Source: Solimonas variicoloris DSM 15731 (GTDB taxonomy: Bacteria > Pseudomonadota > Gammaproteobacteria > Nevskiales > Nevskiaceae). Taken from it: DNA of 36,059 nt. The stretch spans positions 1-36,059 of the forward strand of contig NZ_KB907949.1 of assembly GCF_000382285.1 (NCBI RefSeq). The letters are read 5' to 3'. This document shows, piece by piece, positions 19,640 to 32,835 of this stretch; position 1 is the stretch's first letter, and the number at the start of each line of letters is the position of its first letter. The notes under the pieces are model-generated. The model had not been told where the DNA came from, made no database searches, and was given only the letters and a program-made list of their open reading frames with translations. The position numbers and the translations under genes are program-made.

Positions 19640-20587
19640 TCAGGCGCCGGCACCGGCGCGGCGCATGCGCGACAGAAAGCCCATGACGCGCGCCGCGACG
19701 CCGGCTTCTTCCGGGGCGCGGACTTTCTCGACCGCGTGCGCCGCGCGCAGCGCTGGGGCGGCGCGCAGCAGGCGGTGATGGCGCAGCGCGCTGGCCAGGC
19801 TCATGCTGAAGGCGCCGCGCCGCAGCGGCTTGGGCAGCAGGCGGTAGACCTGGCCCTGGTTGATCAGGCCGATGAACACGGAGACGTCGGCGAACGGCGT
19901 CAGCACGATCGTGACGATCTCCGGATACTCGGCCTTGAGCATCTTCAGCAGGCCGGTGACGCTCTGGCCGCCGACCGCCAGCTCGGAGACGACGACGCCG
20001 ACCGTGCCGCGCTCGAAGGCCGCCAGCGCCTCGTCGAGCGTGCGCGCCCAGGCGACCGGCTGCGAGCTGCCGACGATGTCCTGCACGGTCTTGTAGATCT
20101 CGGCGTCGTCGTCGAGGACCAGGATCGTCTCGGCGCTGGCGATCGCCGGCGCCACGAACTGGCCGGTCTCGGTCTGCAGGGGCTGCGGCGGCGCCGCGGC
20201 GCCGGCGGCGTGCAGCGAGCCGGCGATCTCGGCGGCCTGGCGCACCGTCTGGCGCAGGTCCTCGGCGTCCCAGGGCTTGTTGACGAAGCGGAAGATCTCG
20301 CCCTCGTTGACCGAAGCGACCACCGCGTCGAGCTCCGAGTAGCCGGTGAGCAGGATGCGCATGGTGTGCGGCGAGCGCGCGCGCACCTGCTTGAGCAGAT
20401 CGGCGCCGCGCATCAGCGGCATGCGCTGGTCGCTGACGACGACGTCGACGCGCTGCTCGGCGACGGCGCGCAGCGCGGTCGCCGGATCGGTGGTCGCGAT
20501 CAGCTCGTACTGGCCGCGGAACAGCATCGCCAGCGAGCGCAGGATGCGCTCCTCGTCGTCGATCAGCAGCAGCGTGGACTTGCTCAT
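19640..20587 (-). CDS. Double-receiver response regulator, second receiver lacking the phosphorylatable Asp
   Basis: A 315-residue protein with two receiver domains and no DNA-binding or enzyme output domain. The first (about 5-120) has the acidic pair in LLLIDDEE, the phosphorylation site Asp53 (VVSDQRMP), a Thr in LLTGYSE and Lys104 (VNKPW), so it should be active. The second (about 153-265) keeps ILVLDDDAE and Lys253 (LLPKPL) but has Glu202 (VVVSELAVGG) in place of the aspartate. It is therefore a pseudo-receiver that may sit in a fixed state. It lies 22 bp downstream of the histidine kinase gene, which is the likely phosphodonor. Output probably occurs by protein-protein contact. Confidence 0.87.
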   Translation of the reverse strand: MSKSTLLLIDDEERILRSLAMLFRGQYELIATTDPATALRAVAEQRVDVVVSDQRMPLMRGADLLKQVRARSPHTMRILLTGYSELDAVVASVNEGEIFRFVNKPWDAEDLRQTVRQAAEIAGSLHAAGAAAPPQPLQTETGQFVAPAIASAETILVLDDDAEIYKTVQDIVGSSQPVAWARTLDEALAAFERGTVGVVVSELAVGGQSVTGLLKMLKAEYPEIVTIVLTPFADVSVFIGLINQGQVYRLLPKPLRRGAFSMSLASALRHHRLLRAAPALRAAHAVEKVRAPEEAGVAARVMGFLSRMRRAGAGA

Positions 20588-20609
20588 GGCGATTCCCTGT
20601 GGTGCGGCC

Positions 20610-21911
20610 TCAGGCGGCCAGCGATGCGGCCGGGGCGAGATGGCGCGGCAGCGAGATGACGAACTTGGTGCCGCGCCCGGGCTCGGAGACGACGTGGATC
20701 GCGCCGCCGTGGGCCTGCACGATCTGGTGCGAGATCGACAGGCCGAGACCGGTGCCCTGGCCGATCGGCTTGGTCGTGAAGAACGGGTCGAAGATGCGCT
20801 GCAGGTGCTCGGCGGCGATGCCGCGGCCGTTGTCCTGGATATGCACGCGCACCCAGTCGGCGTCGGCTTCGGTCTTCAGCAGCAGCTTGCCGCCGTCGTC
20901 CGGCACCGCCTGGGCGGCATTGGTGACGATGTTGAGCAGCACCTGGTTGATCTGCGACGGCGAACAGCGCACCGGCGGCAGCTCGGGGTCGTAGCGCCGG
21001 ATCAGCTCGAGGCGGTTCTTGATCGCGTTGCGGGCGATCACCAGCGTCTGTTCGAGGCAGTCGTTCAGCGACACCTCGGCGGTGCGCGCCTGGTCCAGGC
21101 GCGAGAAGTTGCGCAGGTTGACGACCAGATCCTTGATCGTGTCGGCGCCGTGCAGCGTGTCGCGGAACAGGTCGCGCGTGTCCTGCAGCAGCTCGGGGTC
21201 GGCGAGCGAGGCGCCGAGTTGCTGGCAGCGGCCGATCTGCGCGGCCAGCGCCGTTTCGTCGAGGGCGTCCGCGGTCAGCATCGACACCAGCCGGTGGTGC
21301 TCGGTCAATGCCGCCACGCCTTCCTCGAACAGGCCGCGGATCATCTCGACGTTGTTGCGCACGTAGCCGAGCGGCGTGTTGATCTCGTGGGCGACGCCGG
21401 CGACCATCTGGCCGAGCGAGGCCATTTTCTCGGACTGCACGAGCTGCGCCTGCGAGGCCTTGAGCGCGACGAAGGCCGCGTCGACGCGGCGTTGCAGGGC
21501 GGCCAGAAGGTCGACGGCGATGCCCATGCCGGCGTAAGTGCCGTCCTGTTCGAGGATGAAGTCCTCGGTGATCGGCGCGCCGAGATGGGCGGCGACGTAG
21601 CGCGCCGCGTCTTCGAGCGGGGCGCTCAGCTCGACGCGCAAGGGCTCGGCGTTCATCAGGCTGCTCACCGGCCGGCCGCCGTAGAGGTCGCGCCCGAAGC
21701 GGCGCAGGAAGACGTTATTGAGCGTGTGCCGGCTGATCGTGCCGACCACGCGCGCGCCGCTGACGATGGGCAGGCACAGCAGACGGGCGTGCGCGGGGAG
21801 CAGGAAGGTGTCCGCGGCCTCGTCGACGGTGGCGGTGAGGCGCAGCGGCACGACGTCGAGCCGCAGACGGCCGAGGTCGTCCGGGGCGTCAGCGGGTTGG
21901 GGGGCGTTCAT
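20610..21911 (-). CDS. CBS-domain sensor histidine kinase
   Basis: A 433-residue kinase without membrane segments. The N-terminal 135 residues look like a paired CBS module (LCLPIVSGARVVGTISRHTL, then PVSSLMNAEPLRVELSAPLEDAARYV), which may bind a nucleotide. A short coiled linker leads to the dimerisation/phosphoacceptor helix with His175 (GVAHEINTPLGYV). The ATPase domain follows, with N-box NIVTNAAQAV, G1 DNGRGIA and G2 GTGLGLSIS. The family of the N-box and its DPFFTTKP segment is that of HisKA/NtrB-like kinases. ATG 21911 gives the full CBS module; the longer upstream reading lacks conserved content. Partner: the double-receiver protein immediately downstream. Confidence 0.88.
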   Translation of the reverse strand: MNAPQPADAPDDLGRLRLDVVPLRLTATVDEAADTFLLPAHARLLCLPIVSGARVVGTISRHTLNNVFLRRFGRDLYGGRPVSSLMNAEPLRVELSAPLEDAARYVAAHLGAPITEDFILEQDGTYAGMGIAVDLLAALQRRVDAAFVALKASQAQLVQSEKMASLGQMVAGVAHEINTPLGYVRNNVEMIRGLFEEGVAALTEHHRLVSMLTADALDETALAAQIGRCQQLGASLADPELLQDTRDLFRDTLHGADTIKDLVVNLRNFSRLDQARTAEVSLNDCLEQTLVIARNAIKNRLELIRRYDPELPPVRCSPSQINQVLLNIVTNAAQAVPDDGGKLLLKTEADADWVRVHIQDNGRGIAAEHLQRIFDPFFTTKPIGQGTGLGLSISHQIVQAHGGAIHVVSEPGRGTKFVISLPRHLAPAASLAA

Positions 21912-22050
21912 CAGGCGCGCGAGCCTACGACAGGCAGATGACGCCCTCATTGCGCCCGCCGTGCCCGCGCCGGCGGGGCCGGGACCCCGGCCGCAGCCCG
22001 GTCGGTCGGCGCCGGCCGGATGCCCCGGATGGTTGTTTGGCGCCGGCCCC

Positions 22051-22078
22051 CTTGAATCCCGCGAGGCCGTCCCCAACA
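22051..22078 (+). promoter_or_regulatory. Candidate sigma-32 (heat shock) promoter of groESL
   Basis: CTTGAAT (22051-22057), a 13-bp spacer, and CCCCAACA (22071-22078) fit the sigma-32 consensus CTTGAAA-N11-17-CCCCATNT well. The predicted start of transcription lies inside the CIRCE element next to it, so both controls meet at one site. Confidence 0.75.
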
Positions 22079-22079
22079 A

Positions 22080-22106
22080 TTAGCAGCCTTCGATGGCGAG
22101 TGCTAA
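22080..22106 (+). promoter_or_regulatory. CIRCE operator (HrcA binding site)
   Basis: TTAGCAGCC-N9-GAGTGCTAA. The right arm matches the CIRCE consensus perfectly and the left arm differs at two positions (GCC for CTC). It is 74 bp upstream of groES, where HrcA represses groESL in many bacteria. No hrcA gene is in the window. Confidence 0.88.
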
Positions 22107-22179
22107 TAGGGCCGCCCAGAACGGTACCGGGCATCCGCCGCGGGAATCATCAACTCATTGACCTATCGGGAGATTCACC

Positions 22180-22470
22180 ATGAAGCTTCGTCCCCTGCAC
22201 GATCGCGTGATCGTCAAGCGTCTCGAGGAAGAGAAGAAGTCGGCCGGCGGCATCATCATTCCGGACAACGCCGCTGAAAAGCCGGTGAAGGGCGAGATCC
22301 TCGCCGTCGGTCCGGGCAAGAAGGACGAAGCCGGCAAGCCGATTCCGCTCGACCTCAAGGTCGGCGACACCGTGCTGTTCGGCAAGTATTCGGGTTCGGA
22401 AGTGAAGGTCGACGGCCAGGACCTGCTGGTCATGCGCGAAGACGACGTCATCGCCGTGTTCGCCAAGTAA
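22180..22470 (+). CDS. groES: Co-chaperonin GroES
   Basis: A 96-residue protein that caps GroEL during ATP-driven folding. The segments [33 protein letters not shown] (mobile loop), [10 protein letters not shown] and [12 protein letters not shown] are all intact. GGGAG precedes the start. groEL follows 44 bp downstream, in the same operon. Confidence 0.98.
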   Translation: MKLRPLHDRVIVKRLEEEKKSAGGIIIPDNAAEKPVKGEILAVGPGKKDEAGKPIPLDLKVGDTVLFGKYSGSEVKVDGQDLLVMREDDVIAVFAK

Positions 22471-22502
22471 TCCGCTCTTCCCATCGCACTACATCGCTTT
22501 AA

Positions 22503-24158
<1,656 letters not shown>

Positions 24159-24181
24159 GAAATCCCGGTATGTCGTCCTGA

Positions 24182-24211
24182 CCGGCCGGCGCCATCCGTG
24201 GCGCCGGCCGG
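24182..24211 (+). terminator. Hairpin following groEL
   Basis: A 13-bp perfect stem (CCGGCCGGCGCCA / TGGCGCCGGCCGG) with a TCCG tetraloop, 23 bp after the groEL stop. With no T-tract it may protect the 3' end or slow polymerase ahead of the real terminator at 24235. Confidence 0.6.
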
Positions 24212-24234
24212 CAAGGCAAGCAGTCCGCTGTTCG

Positions 24235-24268
24235 ATCGGGGCGCCTTCGGGCGCCCCGATTTTTTTTT
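24235..24268 (+). terminator. Rho-independent terminator of groESL
   Basis: An 11-bp perfect stem (ATCGGGGCGCC / GGCGCCCCGAT) with a TTCG tetraloop, followed by eight T. Strong. Confidence 0.96.
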
Positions 24269-24284
24269 GCGTCAGGCACGACGG

Positions 24285-24313
24285 TTTTACAAAACGACCG
24301 ATCGTGCTAAATT
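24285..24313 (+). promoter_or_regulatory. Promoter and likely operator of the tetR gene
   Basis: TTTTAC (24285-24290), a 17-bp spacer and TAAATT (24308-24313) form a sigma-70-like promoter. Its predicted start falls on the ATG at 24320, so the mRNA would be leaderless. The spacer holds the near-palindrome ACGACCGATCGT (24294-24305), well placed for repression. Confidence 0.6.
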
Positions 24314-24319
24314 CGCCAC

Positions 24320-24922
24320 ATGAATCTGAGTAAAGGCGAACAAACCCGCAGGCTGATCCTGGACCGCGCGCTGACGATGGCGGGCGAGGTCGGGCTCGAA
24401 GGCGTGTCGATCGGCGCGCTCGCCGAGGAGACCGGCCTGTCGAAGAGCGGCCTGTTCGCGCACTTCAAGTCGAAGGAAGCGCTGCAGCTGGAAGTCCTGC
24501 AGGAGGCGATCACGCGCTTCACCGTGCAAGTGCTGCAGCCGGTTCTGGCGACGCCGCGCGGCGAGCCGCGTGTGCGGCGGCTGTTCGACAAGTACCTCGA
24601 ATGGATACGCGGCGACGATGCGCGGCGCGGCTGCATTTTCCAGAAGCTCACCAGCGAATACGCGGGCCGCGACGGGGCCGTGCGCGATCGCCTCGTGCAG
24701 TCGCAGAAGGACTGGCGCGACGCCATCATGCGCGCCGTGCAGGGCGCGATCGACGAAGGGCATTTCCGCCGCGATCTCGATCCAGCCGTGTTCGCGCACG
24801 AGATGCTCGGCATCGCCATGGTGTTCCAGAGCGCGTGGCGGCTGATGCGCGAGGCCGACGCGCTGCCGCGCGCGCAAGCGATTTTCGACGCGCTGCTCGC
24901 CCGCAGCCGCTCCGTTCCGTAG
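24320..24922 (+). CDS. TetR-family transcriptional regulator
   Basis: A 200-residue repressor-type protein. The N-terminal helix-turn-helix (about 10-56) reads TRRLILDRALTMAGEVGLEG, then SIGALAEETGLSKSGLFAHF, the classic TetR pattern. The C-terminal ligand-binding part (about 80-195) is helical and resembles the group with GCIFQKLTSEYAGRDG. The ATG sits 6 bp after the -10 hexamer with no Shine-Dalgarno, consistent with leaderless translation. Downstream, 22 bp away, an alpha/beta hydrolase and then a GST follow on the same strand; the regulator likely controls them as a unit. The inducing ligand is unknown. Confidence 0.93.
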   Translation: MNLSKGEQTRRLILDRALTMAGEVGLEGVSIGALAEETGLSKSGLFAHFKSKEALQLEVLQEAITRFTVQVLQPVLATPRGEPRVRRLFDKYLEWIRGDDARRGCIFQKLTSEYAGRDGAVRDRLVQSQKDWRDAIMRAVQGAIDEGHFRRDLDPAVFAHEMLGIAMVFQSAWRLMREADALPRAQAIFDALLARSRSVP

Positions 24923-24944
24923 TCCCGCTACCCAGGGGAGTTCC

Positions 24945-25844
24945 ATGGCCACACAGCCGCTCACTGCTTCGCCTGTCGATTCGTCCGTAAAAAGCACGAT
25001 CGTTCGATCTAAAACAAGATCGCAGCCTTTCCTGCGCCCGACGTTCCGCATTCTCGACCGCCTCGCGCCGACGCTCGCCGCCCGCCTGGCGCAGCGCCTT
25101 TTCTTCACGCCGCCGCGCGCCGTCTTGCGCGAGGAGGAGCGCGAGATTCTCGACGCCGGCCGCCGCGGCACCATCGAACACCGCGGCGACCGTCTCGCCA
25201 TCTGGCGCTGGGGCGAGGGGCCGCGCGCGCTGCTCGTGCACGGCTGGGGCGGTCACGCCGGGCAGATGACGGCGCTGGTCGAGCCCTTGGTCGCCGCCGG
25301 CTATGAAGTCGTCGCGGTCGACCTGCCGGGCCACGGCCTGTCCTCCGGCGACCGCGCCTCGGTACGGCACTTCGCCGATGCGATCGCGCATGTGGCGCAA
25401 GGGCTCGGCGGCATCGACGCGCTGATCGCGCACTCGCTCGGCTCGGCCGGCAGCACGCTCGCACTGTCGCGCGGCCTCGCCGTGCGGCGTGCCGTCTTCT
25501 TCGCACCGCCTGCGCGCTTCGACGCGATCTGGGCCCGCTTCCGCGGCGGCCTCGGCATGTCGGCGGCGACATGGACGCGCTTCCAGCGCCGCGCCGAGGC
25601 CTGGCTGGGCCTCACGTTCGCCGAGATCGCGCCGGCCGATCTGGCGCCCGATCTGCGCGTGCCGCTGCTCGTGATCCACGGCACCGGCGATCGCGAGGTC
25701 TCCCTGCAGGAAGGCGAGCTGCTGCAGCGGCGCTGGCCGCTAGCGCGCCTGCATCGCGCCGAGGGTCTCGGCCATCTGCGCGTACTGAAGGATGCGGCCT
25801 GCATCGACGCGGCGCGGCATTTCCTCGCGGCATCGCAACGCTGA
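24945..25844 (+). CDS. Alpha/beta hydrolase
   Basis: A 299-residue serine hydrolase. Oxyanion-hole motif VHGWGGHAGQM (about 98-108), nucleophile Ser in LIAHSLGSAGS, acid in HGTGDREV, and the catalytic His in GLGHLRVL follow the family order. The first 60 residues (MATQPLTASPVDSSVKSTIV, then RPTFRILDRLAPTLA) are not part of the fold, and their DNA is unusually AT-rich. The GGGGAG Shine-Dalgarno before ATG 24945 supports this start, but an internal start is possible. The substrate is unknown. Its place between TetR and GST suggests detoxification or lipid/ester turnover. Confidence 0.88.
   Translation: MATQPLTASPVDSSVKSTIVRSKTRSQPFLRPTFRILDRLAPTLAARLAQRLFFTPPRAVLREEEREILDAGRRGTIEHRGDRLAIWRWGEGPRALLVHGWGGHAGQMTALVEPLVAAGYEVVAVDLPGHGLSSGDRASVRHFADAIAHVAQGLGGIDALIAHSLGSAGSTLALSRGLAVRRAVFFAPPARFDAIWARFRGGLGMSAATWTRFQRRAEAWLGLTFAEIAPADLAPDLRVPLLVIHGTGDREVSLQEGELLQRRWPLARLHRAEGLGHLRVLKDAACIDAARHFLAASQR
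24993..25022 (+). promoter_or_regulatory. TetR-promoter-like motif within the start of the hydrolase gene
   Basis: AGCACGATCGTTCG (24993-25006) matches the reverse complement of the tetR promoter motif at 24295-24308 in 13 of 14 positions. It is followed by a CGATCT-aaaaca-AGATCG inverted repeat (25005-25022). It may be a second operator; it lies about 50 bp inside the annotated hydrolase gene. Confidence 0.4.
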
Positions 25845-25865
25845 ATCAACTCAGGAGAGTTGCCC

Positions 25866-26504
25866 ATGAAACTGTACGCCGACGCAATGTCCTGCTCGCT
25901 GGCGTCCCACCTCGCACTGCTCGCGGCCGGATTGCCGTTCGAACTGGTCTGGGTCGACAACCAGGCCAAGCGCACCGACGATGGCCGCGACTACTACAGC
26001 ATCAACCCGAAGGGTCTCGTGCCGGCGCTCGAACTCGACGACGGCAGCGTGCTGACGGAGAGCGCCGCCGTGCTGCAATACATCGGCGATCGCGCACCGC
26101 AGGCGCAGCTTGTGCCGCCGCCCGGCAGCGAGGCGCGCTACCGCCTGCAGGAATGGCTGAACTTCATCGCCACCGAGCTGCACAAGTCGGTCTTCAATCC
26201 GTACTTCAGCGCGCACAAGCAGAACGTGCTGCCGCCGGAAGCGCTGCAGCGCTACGTGCTCGGCCTGCTCGAGGCGCGCCTCGACTATCTCGATCCGCAG
26301 CTGCAGAACCGCGAGTGGCTGGCCGCCGAGCACTTCACCGTCGCCGATGCGTATCTGCTGGCGGTTCTCAACTGGGTGCAGTACGCCAGGATGCCGATGC
26401 AGCGATGGCCGGCGCTGTCTGCGTACCACCGGCGTCTGCTCGAACTGCCCGTGGTGCGCGAGGTCATGCGGCGCGAACGGGAGCGTTACGCGAAGAAGGC
26501 CTGA
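25866..26504 (+). CDS. Glutathione S-transferase (beta-class like)
   Basis: A 212-residue enzyme that likely conjugates or transfers glutathione in the cytoplasm. The thioredoxin-like N-terminal domain starts MKLYADAMSCSLASHLALLA with Cys10, the characteristic cysteine of beta-class GSTs. NPKGLVPALELDDGSVLTES holds the cis-proline (VPAL) and the glutathione-binding ES pair. The all-helical C-terminal domain (about 85-200) has FTVADAYLLAVLNW, the N-capping box. ATG 25866 follows AGGAGAG. It is the last gene of the TetR-hydrolase-GST set and is closed by a terminator. Confidence 0.93.
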   Translation: MKLYADAMSCSLASHLALLAAGLPFELVWVDNQAKRTDDGRDYYSINPKGLVPALELDDGSVLTESAAVLQYIGDRAPQAQLVPPPGSEARYRLQEWLNFIATELHKSVFNPYFSAHKQNVLPPEALQRYVLGLLEARLDYLDPQLQNREWLAAEHFTVADAYLLAVLNWVQYARMPMQRWPALSAYHRRLLELPVVREVMRRERERYAKKA

Positions 26505-26571
26505 TCGTCCCGCAGGCCGTCTTCGCCGAATCGGCGCTGACGGAAAAAGACGCAGCACGGAATCCGCTTGC

Positions 26572-26600
26572 CGGGGCGCCATCGGGCGCCCCGATTTTTT
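26572..26600 (+). terminator. Rho-independent terminator of the tetR-hydrolase-GST operon
   Basis: A stem of at least 9 bp (CGGGGCGCC / GGCGCCCCG) with an ATCG loop, followed by A and six T. Its stem is almost identical to the groESL terminator. It directly precedes the WYL regulator gene. Confidence 0.9.
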
Positions 26601-26616
26601 GCGCTACGCTTGGACC

Positions 26617-27570
26617 GTGAAATCCTTCGAGCACGTCTACCGCCTGCATCGCCTGCTGAAGAGCCGGCGCTATCCGGTGCCGTTCGAGCGCGTGATGAGC
26701 GAGCTCGAATGCTCGCGTGCGACCACCAAGCGCGTCCTTGCCTATCTGCGCGACGTGCTCGGCGCGCCGATCGAAAGCTCGCGCGAGCCGCGCGGCTATC
26801 GCTACACCGACGCCGCCTACGAACTGCCGGGTTTCTGGTTTTCCGCCGAGGAACTGCAGGCTCTGCTCAGTCTGCAGCAGCTGCTCGCGACCTTTCAGCC
26901 GGGCCTGCTCGACGACGCGCTCGCGCCGCTGCGCGAGCGCCTCAACCAGATCCTCAAGTCACAGAATCTGCAGACCGGCGAAGCGGGACGTATCCGCTTG
27001 CTGCGCGCCGCGGCGCGCCCACCGGGCCAGCACTTCGCGACGATCGCCGCTGCCGTGCTGCAGCGCCAGCGCCTGCGCATCGCCTACGAGGCGCGCGGCA
27101 CCGGCCAGATCAGCGAGCGCGAGATCTCGCCGCAGCGGCTGACGCACTATCGCGACAACTGGTATCTCGACGCCTGGTGTCACAAGTCGAATGGCCTGCG
27201 CACCTTCGCCGTCGACTGCGTGCGTGCGGCCGAGGCGCTCGACGCGCCGGCCGAGGACGTCAGCCCCGAGCGGCTCGACGACGAGCTGGCTGGTTCCTAC
27301 GGCATCTTCTCCGGAACGCCGACCGCGACCGCGATCCTCCGCTTCACGGCGGAACGGGCGCGCTGGGTCTCCGCCGAAACCTGGCACCCGCTGCAACAGT
27401 CCGTCTGGCTGCCCGACGGCAGCTACGAACTGTCCGTTCCCTATCACCGTGACGAAGAACTGATCCTCGACATCCTTCGCTACGGACCCGATGTGGAGGT
27501 GCTGGCGCCGCCGACGCTGCGTGAAGCAGTCAAGGCCCGCCTCGCGGCCGCGGTGGAGCGCTATCGGTAG
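26617..27570 (+). CDS. WYL-domain transcriptional regulator upstream of the cas operon (BrxR/CapW-like)
   Basis: A 317-residue DNA-binding protein. The first 65 residues form a winged helix-turn-helix (FEHVYRLHRLLKSRRYPVPF, then SRATTKRVLAYLRDVLGAPI and a wing at GYRYTD). The WYL domain in the second half includes ISPQRLTHYRDNWYLDAWCH and LRTFAVDCVRAAEAL. The C-terminal WCX-like extension (ATAILRFTAERARWVSAE through VEVLAP) resembles those of BrxR, CapW and YafY. I chose GTG 26617: the HTH begins right there and no Shine-Dalgarno is seen, so it may be leaderless, with TACGCT (26605-26610) as -10. Its stop is 177 bp before cas3. WYL proteins of this shape repress defence operons (established for BrxR and CapW); a role here is inference. 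Confidence 0.9.
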   Translation: MKSFEHVYRLHRLLKSRRYPVPFERVMSELECSRATTKRVLAYLRDVLGAPIESSREPRGYRYTDAAYELPGFWFSAEELQALLSLQQLLATFQPGLLDDALAPLRERLNQILKSQNLQTGEAGRIRLLRAAARPPGQHFATIAAAVLQRQRLRIAYEARGTGQISEREISPQRLTHYRDNWYLDAWCHKSNGLRTFAVDCVRAAEALDAPAEDVSPERLDDELAGSYGIFSGTPTATAILRFTAERARWVSAETWHPLQQSVWLPDGSYELSVPYHRDEELILDILRYGPDVEVLAPPTLREAVKARLAAAVERYR

Positions 27571-27588
27571 GCGATCGGCTTCCGCGCT

Positions 27589-27636
27589 TTGTGAGAAACA
27601 GGGCTCACATTACGGTACGGTGGAGTTGCACACTCC
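27589..27636 (+). promoter_or_regulatory. Candidate promoter with two overlapping inverted repeats for the cas operon
   Basis: TTGTGA (27589-27594), a 16-bp spacer and TACGGT (27611-27616) form a promoter candidate. Inverted repeat 1, TGTGAG-N8-CTCACA (27590-27609), covers the -35 and spacer. Inverted repeat 2, GGAGT-TGCAC-ACTCC (27622-27636), lies at the predicted start of transcription. Both arms are perfect. They would be well placed operators for the WYL regulator. Confidence 0.55.
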
Positions 27637-27691
27637 TCGCAGGCGCGCGGGGCGGCGTACGGGGCGCCGGTTGATCGCCAGGGGGGCGCAA

Positions 27692-27712
27692 ATGGTCGGG
27701 GGCGTTTCATGA
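27692..27712 (+). CDS. Possible six-codon leader ORF (uORF1) before cas3
   Basis: Reads ATG ... TCATGA and encodes MVGGVS. AGGGGGG (27680-27686) lies 5 nt upstream, a strong Shine-Dalgarno. The stop overlaps the start of uORF2 (ATGA). Peptide expression is not shown; this could be chance. Confidence 0.35.
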   Translation: MVGGVS

Positions 27713-27744
27713 GTGCGACTGACATGCATCGGATGCGTCGGTGA
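27709..27744 (+). CDS. Possible eleven-codon leader ORF (uORF2) ending 3 nt before cas3
   Basis: Encodes MSATDMHRMRR. It starts in the ATGA overlap with uORF1 and stops at TGA 27742-27744, three bases before the cas3 ATG. Its last codons lie in the left arm of the start-codon hairpin, so ribosomes reading it would open the hairpin. Inferred only from spacing and overlaps. Confidence 0.35.
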   Translation: MSATDMHRMRR

Positions 27745-27747
27745 CGC

Positions 27748-27749
<2 letters not shown>
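27733..27749 (+). promoter_or_regulatory. Inverted repeat over the cas3 start codon
   Basis: ATGCGTC-GGT-GACGCAT is a perfect 7-bp inverted repeat with a 3-nt centre. Its right arm includes the first two bases of the cas3 ATG, and the loop plus right arm hold the GGTGA Shine-Dalgarno. As RNA it would hide the start; as DNA it would be a further palindromic site. Confidence 0.6.

Positions 27750-32831
<5,082 letters not shown>

Positions 32832-32835
<4 letters not shown>

Noticed and set aside
27590..27609. CRP-like site TGTGA...TCACA before cas3
   Set aside because: The spacing between the half-sites is 10 bp rather than the 6 bp of CRP sites, so it is listed only as an inverted repeat.
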